A program made the position numbers and the translations under genes. Shown in pieces: positions 24,271 to 32,966 of a stretch of DNA of 64,000 nucleotides. The DNA lies in NCBI GenBank assembly GCA_964369415.1, contig CAYJFP010000003.1:62001-126000 (forward strand). The letters are read 5' to 3'. The first letter of the stretch is position 1; the number at the start of each line of letters is the position of its first letter. The notes below the pieces were generated by a model. That model ran no database searches. It was not told where the DNA came from and was given only the letters and a program-made list of their open reading frames with translations. Source of the DNA: SIG603 sp964369415 (GTDB lineage Bacteria > Bacillota > Clostridia > Oscillospirales > Acutalibacteraceae).

Positions 24271-26460
24271 ATGATTAAATTTAACAGCGGTACTTTTCAT
24301 TTACAAAATGATAAAATTAGCTATATTATTAAAATTTTGAAGAATAATCATTTAGGGCATTTATATTTTGGAAAAAAAGTCTTCGATAGAGATAACTTTG
24401 ATCATCTTTTACTTGAAAGAGAGTGTTCATTTTCTCCGTATCCTTTTAAGGAGAACCCTAATTTTTCCCTTGAATCCATAAAGCAGGAGTACCCTTGCTA
24501 TGGAACAGGCGATTATAGAAATCCTGCGTTTCAACTAGAATTAAGTGACGGAAGTAGGATAACAAATTTTGTGTATAAGAGCCATGAAATATTTGATGGC
24601 AAAAATCCACTTAAGGGACTTCCACACATTCATGGAGATGATATTGAATCCCTAGAAATTACACTTCATGATGAAAAAATTAATTGTGATTTAATTTTGA
24701 ATTATAGTATCTTCAAAAATGAACCTGGAATAGTTCGAAGTGCCAAATTTATAAATCATTCTGATGAATCTGTTAAAATTTTAAGCGCCATGAGTTCTTC
24801 TATAGATTTTTATGACAGTGACTATCAAATGATGAGCCTTGACGGTTCATGGGCAAGAGAAAGGCATGTACACACAAGAAAACTTACAAGTGGTGTGCAA
24901 TCGGTTTCAAGTGCTAGAGGTGCAAGCAGTGCACAACACAATCCATTTATAGCACTTAAACGTGAATCGACCACCGAAAACGCAGGCGAAGCTATTGGCT
25001 TTAGCCTTATTTACAGTGGAAACTTTTTGGCATCTTGTGAAGTTGATGCATTTGATGTCACTAGAGTTATCATCGGTATAAATCCGTTTGAATTTTCATG
25101 GACACTTGATGGTTCTATGAGTTTTCAGACACCCGAAAGCGTCTTGGTATACAGCGAAAATGGTCTTAACGGCATGAGTCAGGCGTATCACAATATTTTT
25201 ATAAATAATCTGATGAAAAGCAAGTATAAAAATAAGACAAGACCCATTCTTTTAAACAACTGGGAAGCGACTTACTTTGATTTTAGTGAAGAGAGCATTT
25301 TGGAAATAGCCAGAAAAGCTAAGGAGCTTGGAATCGAACTTTTCGTCTTAGATGATGGCTGGTTTGGCAGCAGAAGCAGTGATGAATCTTCGCTTGGTGA
25401 CTGGGATGTGAATTTAGAGAAAATCCCAAGTGACATGAGCGGACTATCTAAAAAAATCAATGATTTAGGGCTTGATTTTGGTCTTTGGTTTGAGCCTGAA
25501 ATGATAAATGAAGTAAGCGAGCTTTACAAAAAACACAGCGACTATGTAATTTCTGTTCCAGGCCAAAACAAAAGCTACAGCCGACATCAATTTGTGCTTG
25601 ATTTTAGCCGTGACGAGGTTGTCACTTATATTTTTAATAAGATTAAAGTGATTCTCGATAAGTCTAGTATTTCCTATATAAAATGGGATATGAATAGAAA
25701 TATCACCGAGGCATACAGCTTAGGTTTAAGCAGCGACAGGCAAAAAGAGTTTTTCCATAGGTATATTTTAGGCGTTTACGACTTGTACGAACGGCTTACA
25801 AGTGCTTATCCTGATATTTTGTTCGAATCATGTGCTGGTGGCGGCGGAAGATTTGATCCTGGTATGCTTTATTATGCGCCGCAAACATGGACAAGCGACA
25901 ACACTGATGCGGTCGAAAGGCTTCATATTCAGTATGGCACATCTATGGTATATCCTATTGTAAGTATGGGTAGTCATGTCTCAGCAGTTCCTAATCATCA
26001 AGTGTTAAGAAACACCAGTTTGGATATGAGAGCAAACGTTGCCTATTTTGGTACTTTCGGTTACGAACTTGACGTCAACAAAATGACTTCGGATGAGCAA
26101 ATAGAAGTTAAGAGCCAAATTGAATTTTTCAAAAAGCACCGTGAAGTAATACAGTTCGGTGATTTTTACCGACTTAAGCAAGGAAATATTTATAGCTGGC
26201 AAGTAGTTTCTAAAGATAAAGAAACTGCCATATTCGCCTTTTACCAAATACTTTTTCAGGCTAATCCCTCAATTAAAAAAATAAGACTTGAAGGACTAGA
26301 TCCTCAAAGCATTTATACATGCGAAACTGACGGTAAAGAGTATTTTGGCGATGAGCTAATGAATATTGGCTATATCTGCCCATTAGAGTATGGTGGTGTT
26401 GCCGACGATAAAAATAAAGGCGACTTCACTTCACATGTGTATATTTTCCACAAAAAATAA
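24271..26460 (+). CDS. GH36 alpha-galactosidase
   Basis: 729 residues from ATG 24271, which has GGAG 8 bases upstream; an in-frame ATG at 24244 lies in the promoter. Full GH36 layout: N-terminal beta-sandwich (to about 310), a TIM barrel with 'VLDDGWFG', the nucleophile Asp in 'YIKWDMNRN' and the acid/base Asp in 'TWTSDNTDAVERL', then a C-terminal beta domain. It removes alpha-1,6-linked galactose from raffinose, melibiose and galactomannan side chains, probably in the cytoplasm, since no signal peptide is seen. TATGCTATAAT at 24235-24245 is an extended -10 promoter. No transporter or regulator is adjacent. Confidence 0.9.
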   Translation: MIKFNSGTFHLQNDKISYIIKILKNNHLGHLYFGKKVFDRDNFDHLLLERECSFSPYPFKENPNFSLESIKQEYPCYGTGDYRNPAFQLELSDGSRITNFVYKSHEIFDGKNPLKGLPHIHGDDIESLEITLHDEKINCDLILNYSIFKNEPGIVRSAKFINHSDESVKILSAMSSSIDFYDSDYQMMSLDGSWARERHVHTRKLTSGVQSVSSARGASSAQHNPFIALKRESTTENAGEAIGFSLIYSGNFLASCEVDAFDVTRVIIGINPFEFSWTLDGSMSFQTPESVLVYSENGLNGMSQAYHNIFINNLMKSKYKNKTRPILLNNWEATYFDFSEESILEIARKAKELGIELFVLDDGWFGSRSSDESSLGDWDVNLEKIPSDMSGLSKKINDLGLDFGLWFEPEMINEVSELYKKHSDYVISVPGQNKSYSRHQFVLDFSRDEVVTYIFNKIKVILDKSSISYIKWDMNRNITEAYSLGLSSDRQKEFFHRYILGVYDLYERLTSAYPDILFESCAGGGGRFDPGMLYYAPQTWTSDNTDAVERLHIQYGTSMVYPIVSMGSHVSAVPNHQVLRNTSLDMRANVAYFGTFGYELDVNKMTSDEQIEVKSQIEFFKKHREVIQFGDFYRLKQGNIYSWQVVSKDKETAIFAFYQILFQANPSIKKIRLEGLDPQSIYTCETDGKEYFGDELMNIGYICPLEYGGVADDKNKGDFTSHVYIFHKK

Positions 26461-26473
26461 TTTTATTATATTT

Positions 26474-26503
26474 AGCCTGTGTCAAATTAAGTTGACACAG
26501 GCT
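26474..26503 (+). terminator. Terminator of alpha-galactosidase gene
   Basis: AGCCTGTGTCAA (26474-26485), 6-nt loop, TTGACACAGGCT (26492-26503), then ATTTAAATTT. Confidence 0.7.
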
Positions 26504-26588
26504 ATTTAAATTTATTAAATTTTACTTTTTTAAGCCCTTTCAAAATATAAGTTTATTATTTGTTTTTAGAAAAATATATATTTAACTA

Positions 26589-26617
26589 TTGGTTTTTTTT
26601 TAAAAATCATGTATAAT
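26589..26617 (+). promoter_or_regulatory. Promoter of the GGDEF gene
   Basis: TTGGTT (26589-26594), 17-nt spacer, TATAAT (26612-26617). A 17-bp palindrome, TGTGTAAGTATTACACA, follows at 26623-26639, at the expected transcription start. Confidence 0.55.
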
Positions 26618-26622
26618 ACTAA

Positions 26623-26639
26623 TGTGTAAGTATTACACA
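26623..26639 (+). promoter_or_regulatory. Palindromic operator-like site at the GGDEF gene start site
   Basis: TGTGTAA-GTA-TTACACA, perfect over 7+7 bases, begins six bases after the -10. The related half-sites TTACAC and GTGTAA recur at the start site of the EAL gene (31601-31613). Confidence 0.4.
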
Positions 26640-26676
26640 CTAGTTTTAGCTTTACTACGTTAGGAGGTATTCTTCT

Positions 26677-28383
26677 ATGGATACCACATTTTATATAATT
26701 TCTGCTATGGTGCTTTGTGCACACTCATTTTTAAATTTTTTATTATGTAGCCGTTTAAGTAATGAAATGAGATTTAAGAAAATTTCAATTTTATTTGCAT
26801 GTATTGTTAACGGACTTTTATCTCCGTTTCTTCTAGCCACTCACTTTTCTAATCCTATTTTTTTCTATCTAATTTACTCAAGTCTTTTAATAATGGAGCT
26901 GTTTATTTTATTTAAAGGGCGGCTAACTGCAATAATCGGTATTGCAACGGGTTCACTGCTTCACTTATTTGTTTTAAGGGCGTTAATATTGGCAATTTTT
27001 GCTCTTATGAATAATACATCTATGTATCAAATCTCTATCGATACTGAACTTCTTACACTTATAAACATTTATTCCTTTGCTGCACAGCTTGTAACCTTAA
27101 CAATGTTTATAACCTTAATCCCTCTTAAAATTCTTTTAAAAGTCATGTCTAACAAAAGCTTTTATACTGGACTTTTGGCTTTGGCATGTTTTCTTAATGT
27201 GTATTTAGTTTATAATTCTTTTATTTTCTTTGTGGATTATTATTCAGTGAATTTAATTGTACAAGAAATTGTAATTTCCCTATTAACATTAAGCTTTTTT
27301 TACATCATGATGCTTCTTTTAATCAAAATTTTTAACCTTGATATATATAAAGAAAAAAACAAAGAACTTGAAGGACAAATTGACAAGGACAAAACTCTTA
27401 CATCTGTAGTTTTTAATTTTGCTGAAATTATTTTCGAAGGAAACTGCACTAAAGATAAGATAACTAGGCTTTTGATAAATTCTACCGAAAGGCCTACAAA
27501 CCATATAAACAGCCTTACTGAACTTCTTAAATCTCAAGTAGAAAACACCGTGCATCCTGATGATAAATACATTATTCTAGGCATTAACTCTGCTTCTATG
27601 ATTTCTGATTTTGAAAATGGTAACACCGAGAGTATTTATGAATATCGAGCTAAAAAAATTGTTTCTTCTCCTGAAAATGCTGGCATTATAGTTAAAGAAG
27701 ATGGCTTTTTATGGTACAGAATGCGCATAAACTTGAGTAAAAATGCAACTACATCCGACATAATTGCATTGTTTACAGTAGATGAAATTGATGATGAGAA
27801 ACAACTTGAACTTAAACTTAGAGAAAAAGCCGAAAGAGATCCTTTAACAGGCGCTTATAACAAAGAAACTTTTTCTTCAAAGGTAAACGACCTCTTAAAA
27901 GAAGGCATGGATGGCACTTTATATATGTTTGACCTTGATAATTTTAAAGGTATTAACGATAATATGGGGCATTCAGCTGGAGACGATGTACTTCGTGAAG
28001 TTTACGAAAAAGCAAGCTCTATATTTAGATCTCACGATTTAGTCGGCCGTGTTGGCGGAGATGAGTTTGTAGTATTTTTGCTTGGAAATACTAAAGAATC
28101 TTCAATTATCAAAAAAGCTACGCAAATATGTGAATCAATAAATAAGACATATTATGCCCAAAATGGTGTTAATATTGAGATTTCAAGCAGTGTTGGAATC
28201 AGCGTAGCACCTAAAGATGGCAACGATTTTGAAACTTTGTTTAACGCTGCGGACCTTTCCATGTATCATTCAAAGAACAGCGGCAAAAACACCTATACAA
28301 TTTATGATGTTAGCATTTCTTCAGGTTTTAAGCCACAAGAAAAAGAAGACTATATGAGAATTAGAAATCAACAAAATGATTAA
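26677..28383 (+). CDS. Membrane-bound diguanylate cyclase (GGDEF)
   Basis: 568 residues. About seven hydrophobic helices fill residues 1-220; a PAS-like segment with 'VHPDDKYI' lies at about 270-380; the GGDEF domain begins 'DPLTGAYNKETF'. The catalytic 'VGRVGGDEFVVFL' is intact at about 457-469, and an RxxD inhibitory site ('RSHD') lies five residues before it. It makes c-di-GMP from GTP and should be subject to product inhibition. The membrane part may sense a small ligand. GGAGG is 9 bases upstream of the ATG. It is monocistronic, before ytaF, with a promoter at 26589-26617. Confidence 0.85.
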   Translation: MDTTFYIISAMVLCAHSFLNFLLCSRLSNEMRFKKISILFACIVNGLLSPFLLATHFSNPIFFYLIYSSLLIMELFILFKGRLTAIIGIATGSLLHLFVLRALILAIFALMNNTSMYQISIDTELLTLINIYSFAAQLVTLTMFITLIPLKILLKVMSNKSFYTGLLALACFLNVYLVYNSFIFFVDYYSVNLIVQEIVISLLTLSFFYIMMLLLIKIFNLDIYKEKNKELEGQIDKDKTLTSVVFNFAEIIFEGNCTKDKITRLLINSTERPTNHINSLTELLKSQVENTVHPDDKYIILGINSASMISDFENGNTESIYEYRAKKIVSSPENAGIIVKEDGFLWYRMRINLSKNATTSDIIALFTVDEIDDEKQLELKLREKAERDPLTGAYNKETFSSKVNDLLKEGMDGTLYMFDLDNFKGINDNMGHSAGDDVLREVYEKASSIFRSHDLVGRVGGDEFVVFLLGNTKESSIIKKATQICESINKTYYAQNGVNIEISSSVGISVAPKDGNDFETLFNAADLSMYHSKNSGKNTYTIYDVSISSGFKPQEKEDYMRIRNQQND

Positions 28384-28422
28384 CAGTTCTAATTTTGCTA
28401 TAGCTCATACAATGTAACTAAA

Positions 28423-28472
28423 ATAACCCTTTCGCCATAAGATGTAAGAGCAACTTATGATGAAAGGGTTAT
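28423..28472 (+). promoter_or_regulatory. Hairpin that sequesters the ytaF ribosome binding site
   Basis: ATAACCCTTTC (28423-28433) pairs perfectly with GAAAGGGTTAT (28462-28472). After a 2x2 mismatch, CATAAG (28436-28441) pairs with CTTATG (28454-28459), loop 12 nt. The 3' arm contains AAAGGG, the Shine-Dalgarno of ytaF (ATG 28477). A weak T-run means it could also terminate the GGDEF transcript. Confidence 0.6.
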
Positions 28473-28476
28473 CTTT

Positions 28477-29073
28477 ATGCTTTTTACTATACTTGCTACC
28501 GCTGTAGCCGTCAGTCTTGATGGACTGAGTGTCGGATTTGCCTATGGAGCCTCTAAAATTAAAATCCCTATAAAATCACTTTTGTTTCTCTGTCTTATCC
28601 CAACTGTTTTATGCTATTTTACAATGAATTTTTCTTATTTAATTAAAGATTTTCTAGACGAAACTTTTATAAAATATTTTGGATTTAGTGCAATGCTTTT
28701 GCTTTCACTTTTTTCATTTCGGCAATACATACTATCAAAAAAAGAGAGTAAACCTTCCTATAAAGCCGGTATCAGCGACATACTAGCTCATCCTGATTTA
28801 GCTGATAAAGACAAGGACAAAATGATTGATTTAAATATAAGCGAAGGAATTATACTAGGCCTTGCTCTAAGTATCGACGCACTTGCTGGAAGTGCTGTAC
28901 TGGCATTTTTAGGAGCTGATTATATAATCAGCTCACTAGCCATAGGTATTTCAAACTTAATTTTCATAAGCACTGGGAATTTATTGGGTAAAAAAATCAA
29001 GAAAAGTTTTATTAATTTTAGGCTTGTCCCTGTATTTATATTTTTAATCCTTGCTCTTTTAAGATTTTTTTAA
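28477..29073 (+). CDS. ytaF: YtaF/MntP-family membrane protein
   Basis: 198 residues, about six transmembrane helices. The family's repeated Asp-Gly/Asp-Ala motifs are present as 'VSLDGLSVGFAYG' near the N-terminus and 'SIDALAGSAV' in the second half. A charged cytoplasmic segment ('DKDKDKMID') lies between the halves. Proteins of this family include YtaF, a sporulation-associated membrane protein, and MntP, an Mn exporter. The motif context is closer to YtaF. Its ribosome binding site is buried in a hairpin. Its stop overlaps the SecDF stop by 4 bases (convergent). Confidence 0.75.
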   Translation: MLFTILATAVAVSLDGLSVGFAYGASKIKIPIKSLLFLCLIPTVLCYFTMNFSYLIKDFLDETFIKYFGFSAMLLLSLFSFRQYILSKKESKPSYKAGISDILAHPDLADKDKDKMIDLNISEGIILGLALSIDALAGSAVLAFLGADYIISSLAIGISNLIFISTGNLLGKKIKKSFINFRLVPVFIFLILALLRFF

Positions 29074-31451
29074 TCTACTTCATTATTTTCTGATTCAGCT
29101 TCTAATTTTAACTCTTCATTTTGATTTTCGCTTACTTTAGTATTTCCTTTTTTGTGCCACATAGTGAATACCGGTGCCGCAACAAAAAGTGACGAATAAC
29201 AGCCGCTTATAACGCCTATTGCCATCGGAAGTGCAAAAGAGCTAACTGTATCAAGCCCGTAAATACTTGAAACTACAAATACCGCTAAAAGTGCAATAAG
29301 TGTTGTAACCGAGGTTAAAACCGAACGCTCCAAGGTTTGATTTAAGCTAGTGTTCATCGTGCTAATCATGTCCTTTTTGCCTTTTGACAAGGCATTGTTT
29401 TCACGGATTCTATCGTAAATAACTATCGTGTCGTTGAGTGAATATCCAAGTATCGTAAGGACTACCGCTATGAAAATTTCGTTTATTCCCATGCCGAAAA
29501 TAATAAACACAAAATAGATTATCAATACGTCGTGGACAAGTGCAAGTATCGCCGTAAGTCCAGCCTTTGCCCCACCGATTTTTTTAAATCTCATGGCTAT
29601 GTAGGCTAAAAGTAATAGAACGGTTATCCCAAAGCATGCGATAGATTTTTGTAAGAATTGTGCACCCATTGCAGGGTCAACTGAGTTTGACTCAGCCAAG
29701 GTAAAACCTTTATCCCCATATTCTTCATTAAGCCTATCAAGAAGCGCCTTTTGTGTATCTGGAGTTATCGCTTCATTCCCTGAAAATGATACTGTGACTT
29801 GGTGCTGATTTGTCGCCATCAGTACTCCTGAATTTATCTCGGCTTCTCGTCCTGTAACTTCTTCTACTAAACTTGCGATTTCATCTTCATCTACGCTGTC
29901 ATTCACAGAATACGTTATGACTGCACCACCCGCAAACTGAATGTCAAGTTTTGCTCCGAAAACCACGTTAAATACTACTCCAACAAGCAAGACTGATGCC
30001 GATATTCCAAAAAATATCTTTCTGTTTTTGTAAAAATCAACGGTAAGTTTCTTGCTTTTTTCCTTATATCCGAATAAAGATTTTTTTCTAAACGCTTTGA
30101 AACTTGTAAGTGATTTTATCATCATTCTTGACGCAAAAACCGCCATTATAAAGTTTCCGATAACACCGACTAACAATGTAAATCCGAAAGAATAAATCGC
30201 ACCTGTAGTAGATTCGCCAAATATAGCCGATAAAATATTGCCAGGACCAAAAACGCCTATCAGCATAATCGAAACTATAATTATCGTGATATTTCCATCG
30301 ACAACCGCAGAAAAACTGTTTTTACAGCCGTTATAAATCGCACCGTCAAGAGTTTTTCCGGCGTATAATTCTTCTTTAATTCTACTGGCGGCAATTATGT
30401 TGGCATCCACGCCTATTCCCACTGAGAGTATAATACCCGCAATGCCGGGAAGTGTGAGTGTAAAGCTGTTAAACGCTGGAAAAAATCCTGAAATAGCCGC
30501 AAATGTAAGACCAATTTGTCCCGCTATTGTTATTACAGAAACCACACCTGGCAATCTGAATTTAAAAATCATAAATGCGGCAACCAAGGCAAAAGCTATG
30601 ACTCCCGCTATTTGCATCGCTTCAAGAGATTGAAGTCCAAGCGTCGGATTTATCGTTCTGATATTTGTAGTTTCAAGTGCAAAAGGCAGTGCGCCACCTT
30701 GTATTTTATTTGCAAGGTCTGTTGCAGTTTCGGCATCAAAACTTCCTGTAATCTGCGCCTTTCCGTCCGCTATAACGGAATTTACCGTCGGGTATGAAAT
30801 CATCACATCGTCCATCCAAATTGAGATTATTTGCCCGACATTTTCTTCAGTAGCATTTTTAAATTTTTCGACTCCGTCTTCATTCATCGTAAGCGAAACG
30901 CCGTATTCTGTAGCACCTGTCTCGTCCTGATACACGCTTGCCTGTGCACTTTCTATATCCGAGCCATCAAGATAAATCGTATCTTTTGTTTCTCCCGTAG
31001 GAGTCGTATACACCGTTTCACCGTTTTCATCGGTGTAATAGCTTTCAAACTCCATGCCTTTTCTAAAGGTAAGCTGAGCCGTTGCGGCGAGTTCATTCAC
31101 CGCTTCTTCTGGATTAAAATCGGCTTCGTCACTCTTCCATGGAAACCTGACTATTATCCTATTGTTGTTAGAATCCGTGTATAATTCATAGTCCGTTATG
31201 TTAGACGAAACCATTCTAAGCTCTATTATCGCCTTAGCAGCTTCTAGCTCTTCATTATCGGCTATCATTCCGTCCATAGGACTAAACGTTGCCTCGACTC
31301 CACCTCTAATGTCTATTCCCCATCTGATATCACCAGCACCTTTTATTAAGATTGTTCCATCTGGCGTTTTAATTCCAAATACAGATAGGTATGAGATTAA
31401 AAGTATTAGTATTGTTAAAATAAAAAATATCGGTTTTTTGACTTTGTTCAT
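29070..31451 (-). CDS. secDF: SecDF fused protein-export membrane protein
   Basis: 793 residues: SecD and SecF fused in one chain. SecD begins 'IRWGIDIRGGVEATF' and has the periplasmic P1 domain and six helices; SecF begins near residue 480 with 'IFFGISASVLLVGVVF', and the family motif 'GYSLNDTIVIYDRIREN' is at its fourth helix. SecDF uses the proton-motive force to pull exported proteins through SecYEG. The C-terminus ends with an acidic Glu/Asn-rich tail. The start has GGAG upstream. It converges on ytaF with a 4-base overlap and no terminator between. Confidence 0.9.
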   Translation of the reverse strand: MNKVKKPIFFILTILILLISYLSVFGIKTPDGTILIKGAGDIRWGIDIRGGVEATFSPMDGMIADNEELEAAKAIIELRMVSSNITDYELYTDSNNNRIIVRFPWKSDEADFNPEEAVNELAATAQLTFRKGMEFESYYTDENGETVYTTPTGETKDTIYLDGSDIESAQASVYQDETGATEYGVSLTMNEDGVEKFKNATEENVGQIISIWMDDVMISYPTVNSVIADGKAQITGSFDAETATDLANKIQGGALPFALETTNIRTINPTLGLQSLEAMQIAGVIAFALVAAFMIFKFRLPGVVSVITIAGQIGLTFAAISGFFPAFNSFTLTLPGIAGIILSVGIGVDANIIAASRIKEELYAGKTLDGAIYNGCKNSFSAVVDGNITIIIVSIMLIGVFGPGNILSAIFGESTTGAIYSFGFTLLVGVIGNFIMAVFASRMMIKSLTSFKAFRKKSLFGYKEKSKKLTVDFYKNRKIFFGISASVLLVGVVFNVVFGAKLDIQFAGGAVITYSVNDSVDEDEIASLVEEVTGREAEINSGVLMATNQHQVTVSFSGNEAITPDTQKALLDRLNEEYGDKGFTLAESNSVDPAMGAQFLQKSIACFGITVLLLLAYIAMRFKKIGGAKAGLTAILALVHDVLIIYFVFIIFGMGINEIFIAVVLTILGYSLNDTIVIYDRIRENNALSKGKKDMISTMNTSLNQTLERSVLTSVTTLIALLAVFVVSSIYGLDTVSSFALPMAIGVISGCYSSLFVAAPVFTMWHKKGNTKVSENQNEELKLEAESENNEVD

Positions 31452-31572
31452 TTTTGCACTCCATTCCCATTATTTTGTTCAAAATGTAAATTTATTATAT
31501 CACAAACTACTTTTCAAGTCCAACCTTTATAAAAAATTAACATATAAACTATGCTAATTTTACACTTAGCTA

Positions 31573-31601
31573 TTTACTTTTCCTATTTTATATTCTATAA
31601 T
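31573..31601 (+). promoter_or_regulatory. Promoter of EAL gene with start-site palindrome
   Basis: TTTACT (31573-31578), 17-nt spacer, TATAAT (31596-31601). TTACACGGTGTAA (31601-31613), a 13-bp palindrome, overlaps the -10 end and the start site. Confidence 0.4.
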
Positions 31602-31638
31602 TACACGGTGTAACGATTATTCAATTAGGATTTATATT

Positions 31639-31661
31639 GCTTCACAAGGTGAAGCGTTTTT
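31639..31661 (+). terminator. Terminator-like hairpin in the EAL gene leader
   Basis: GCTTCAC (31639-31645), AAG loop, GTGAAGC (31649-31655), then GTTTTTTG. It lies 20 bases upstream of the start codon, so it would attenuate leader transcription. No recognised c-di-GMP riboswitch precedes it. Confidence 0.55.
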
Positions 31662-31680
31662 TGCTGAAAGGAATTTGAAA

Positions 31681-32916
31681 ATGAGCCATCCAGATAATTT
31701 ATGTATTGATTTAGATTTTGATGTATTTACTTATGATAAATTTAAATCTGATATAGAGATAAAAAATATTAATAAAATTTGCATGACAGAAGTTATCAAC
31801 GCCGACATGATGATAGCTACTTTTGGTGAAGAATTATACGCCAAGAGCTGCAAAGAGGTTTTAAGCGAAGGAAAATCTCAAATAAAGGCCCTCGGCCTTG
31901 ACAAATGCATTATCTACTATATGCATAATTATAAAAATTTTATTGTTGCTGGAACAGAGGAGATTAGCGACGAGGATTTTGAAAAAATAATGCGAATGTC
32001 TTATGAGCAGTACGAGCATTCTACTTCTATGCAAACAGAAATAAGCGGTATTTCAAGATTTGTCCTTGTTTTTGGCAAAGAAAATATAATAGATAGGGCT
32101 AAAAGTGCATTTTATCTTAACAGAAAATCTCAAAACAATTACATAATTGCTTCTAATGAAAAGGCAGTACTTGCCGAAGAAACTAACCAAAGTGTAAAAA
32201 CACTAGAGCTTATTAATTATGCCATAAATAATGATGCTGTTGTTCCATTTTATCAAGGTATTTACAATAACGAATTAAAAAGAATAGATAGATACGAAGC
32301 ACTTATTCGCCTTTATGATTCAGAAGGTAAGATTTATTTCCCTGGTTCATTTTTAGATGTAGCTAAAAAATTTAAAATGTATAACACACTTAGTAAATGT
32401 GTTATAGATAAAGCTTTGAGTGATTTTGAAAATAAATCTTATAGCTTATCTATAAATATTTCTTTATACGATGTTGAAAATGCCGATTTTGCCTCTTGGT
32501 TTATTGATAGACTAAAAAATTATTCAGACCCCCAAAAAATTATTATAGAATTTGTCGAAACAGAAAATTATAATCATGGAAAACTCTTATATAATTTTTT
32601 AAACACCGTGCGTGATATTGGGTGCAAAATTGCTGTCGATGATTTTGGCGTTGGATTTGCAACTTATACATCAATAATCTCACTAAAACCTGATATAATT
32701 AAAATAGACGGAAACATCATAAAAGATTTAACTGTAAGTAAAGATTGCCTGACAATACTTGATTCAATTTGCTATATGGCAAGACTGATTGATTCTAAAG
32801 TAGTGGCAGAATTTGTCGAAAATTCAGAAATTCAAGATATACTCATTCATCATAATGTTACATATTCACAAGGGTATTATTTTTCAAAACCACTTCCCTT
32901 AAATGAAATTTCTTAA
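31681..32916 (+). CDS. EAL-domain c-di-GMP phosphodiesterase
   Basis: 411 residues from ATG 31681, which has AAAGGA 8 bases upstream; the TTG at 31675 is too close. The C-terminal EAL domain starts about residue 180: 'YEALIRL' (E206), 'LSINIS', 'IEFVETE', 'AVDDFGVGF', 'IIKIDG', 'VAEFVE' and 'YSQGYYFSKPLP' keep the metal and catalytic residues (Glu, Asn, Glu, Asp-Asp, Lys, Glu, Gln), so it should hydrolyse c-di-GMP to pGpG. The N-terminal 180 residues have no GGDEF motif and may be a degenerate regulatory domain. No membrane segment is seen. Monocistronic, ending at a strong terminator. Confidence 0.85.
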   Translation: MSHPDNLCIDLDFDVFTYDKFKSDIEIKNINKICMTEVINADMMIATFGEELYAKSCKEVLSEGKSQIKALGLDKCIIYYMHNYKNFIVAGTEEISDEDFEKIMRMSYEQYEHSTSMQTEISGISRFVLVFGKENIIDRAKSAFYLNRKSQNNYIIASNEKAVLAEETNQSVKTLELINYAINNDAVVPFYQGIYNNELKRIDRYEALIRLYDSEGKIYFPGSFLDVAKKFKMYNTLSKCVIDKALSDFENKSYSLSINISLYDVENADFASWFIDRLKNYSDPQKIIIEFVETENYNHGKLLYNFLNTVRDIGCKIAVDDFGVGFATYTSIISLKPDIIKIDGNIIKDLTVSKDCLTILDSICYMARLIDSKVVAEFVENSEIQDILIHHNVTYSQGYYFSKPLPLNEIS

Positions 32917-32933
32917 AATTTATTAACTTATAA

Positions 32934-32965
32934 AAAAAACCGCTGTAATTTTACAGCGGTTTTAA
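32934..32965. terminator. Bidirectional terminator between EAL gene and ptsI
   Basis: AAAACCGCTGTAA and TTACAGCGGTTTT form a 13-bp stem with A-rich and T-rich flanks, between convergent genes. Confidence 0.8.
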
Positions 32966-32966
32966 T

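Noticed and set aside
31573..31680. c-di-GMP riboswitch upstream of the EAL gene
   Set aside because: No class I or class II consensus could be found in the leader, only a terminator-like hairpin.
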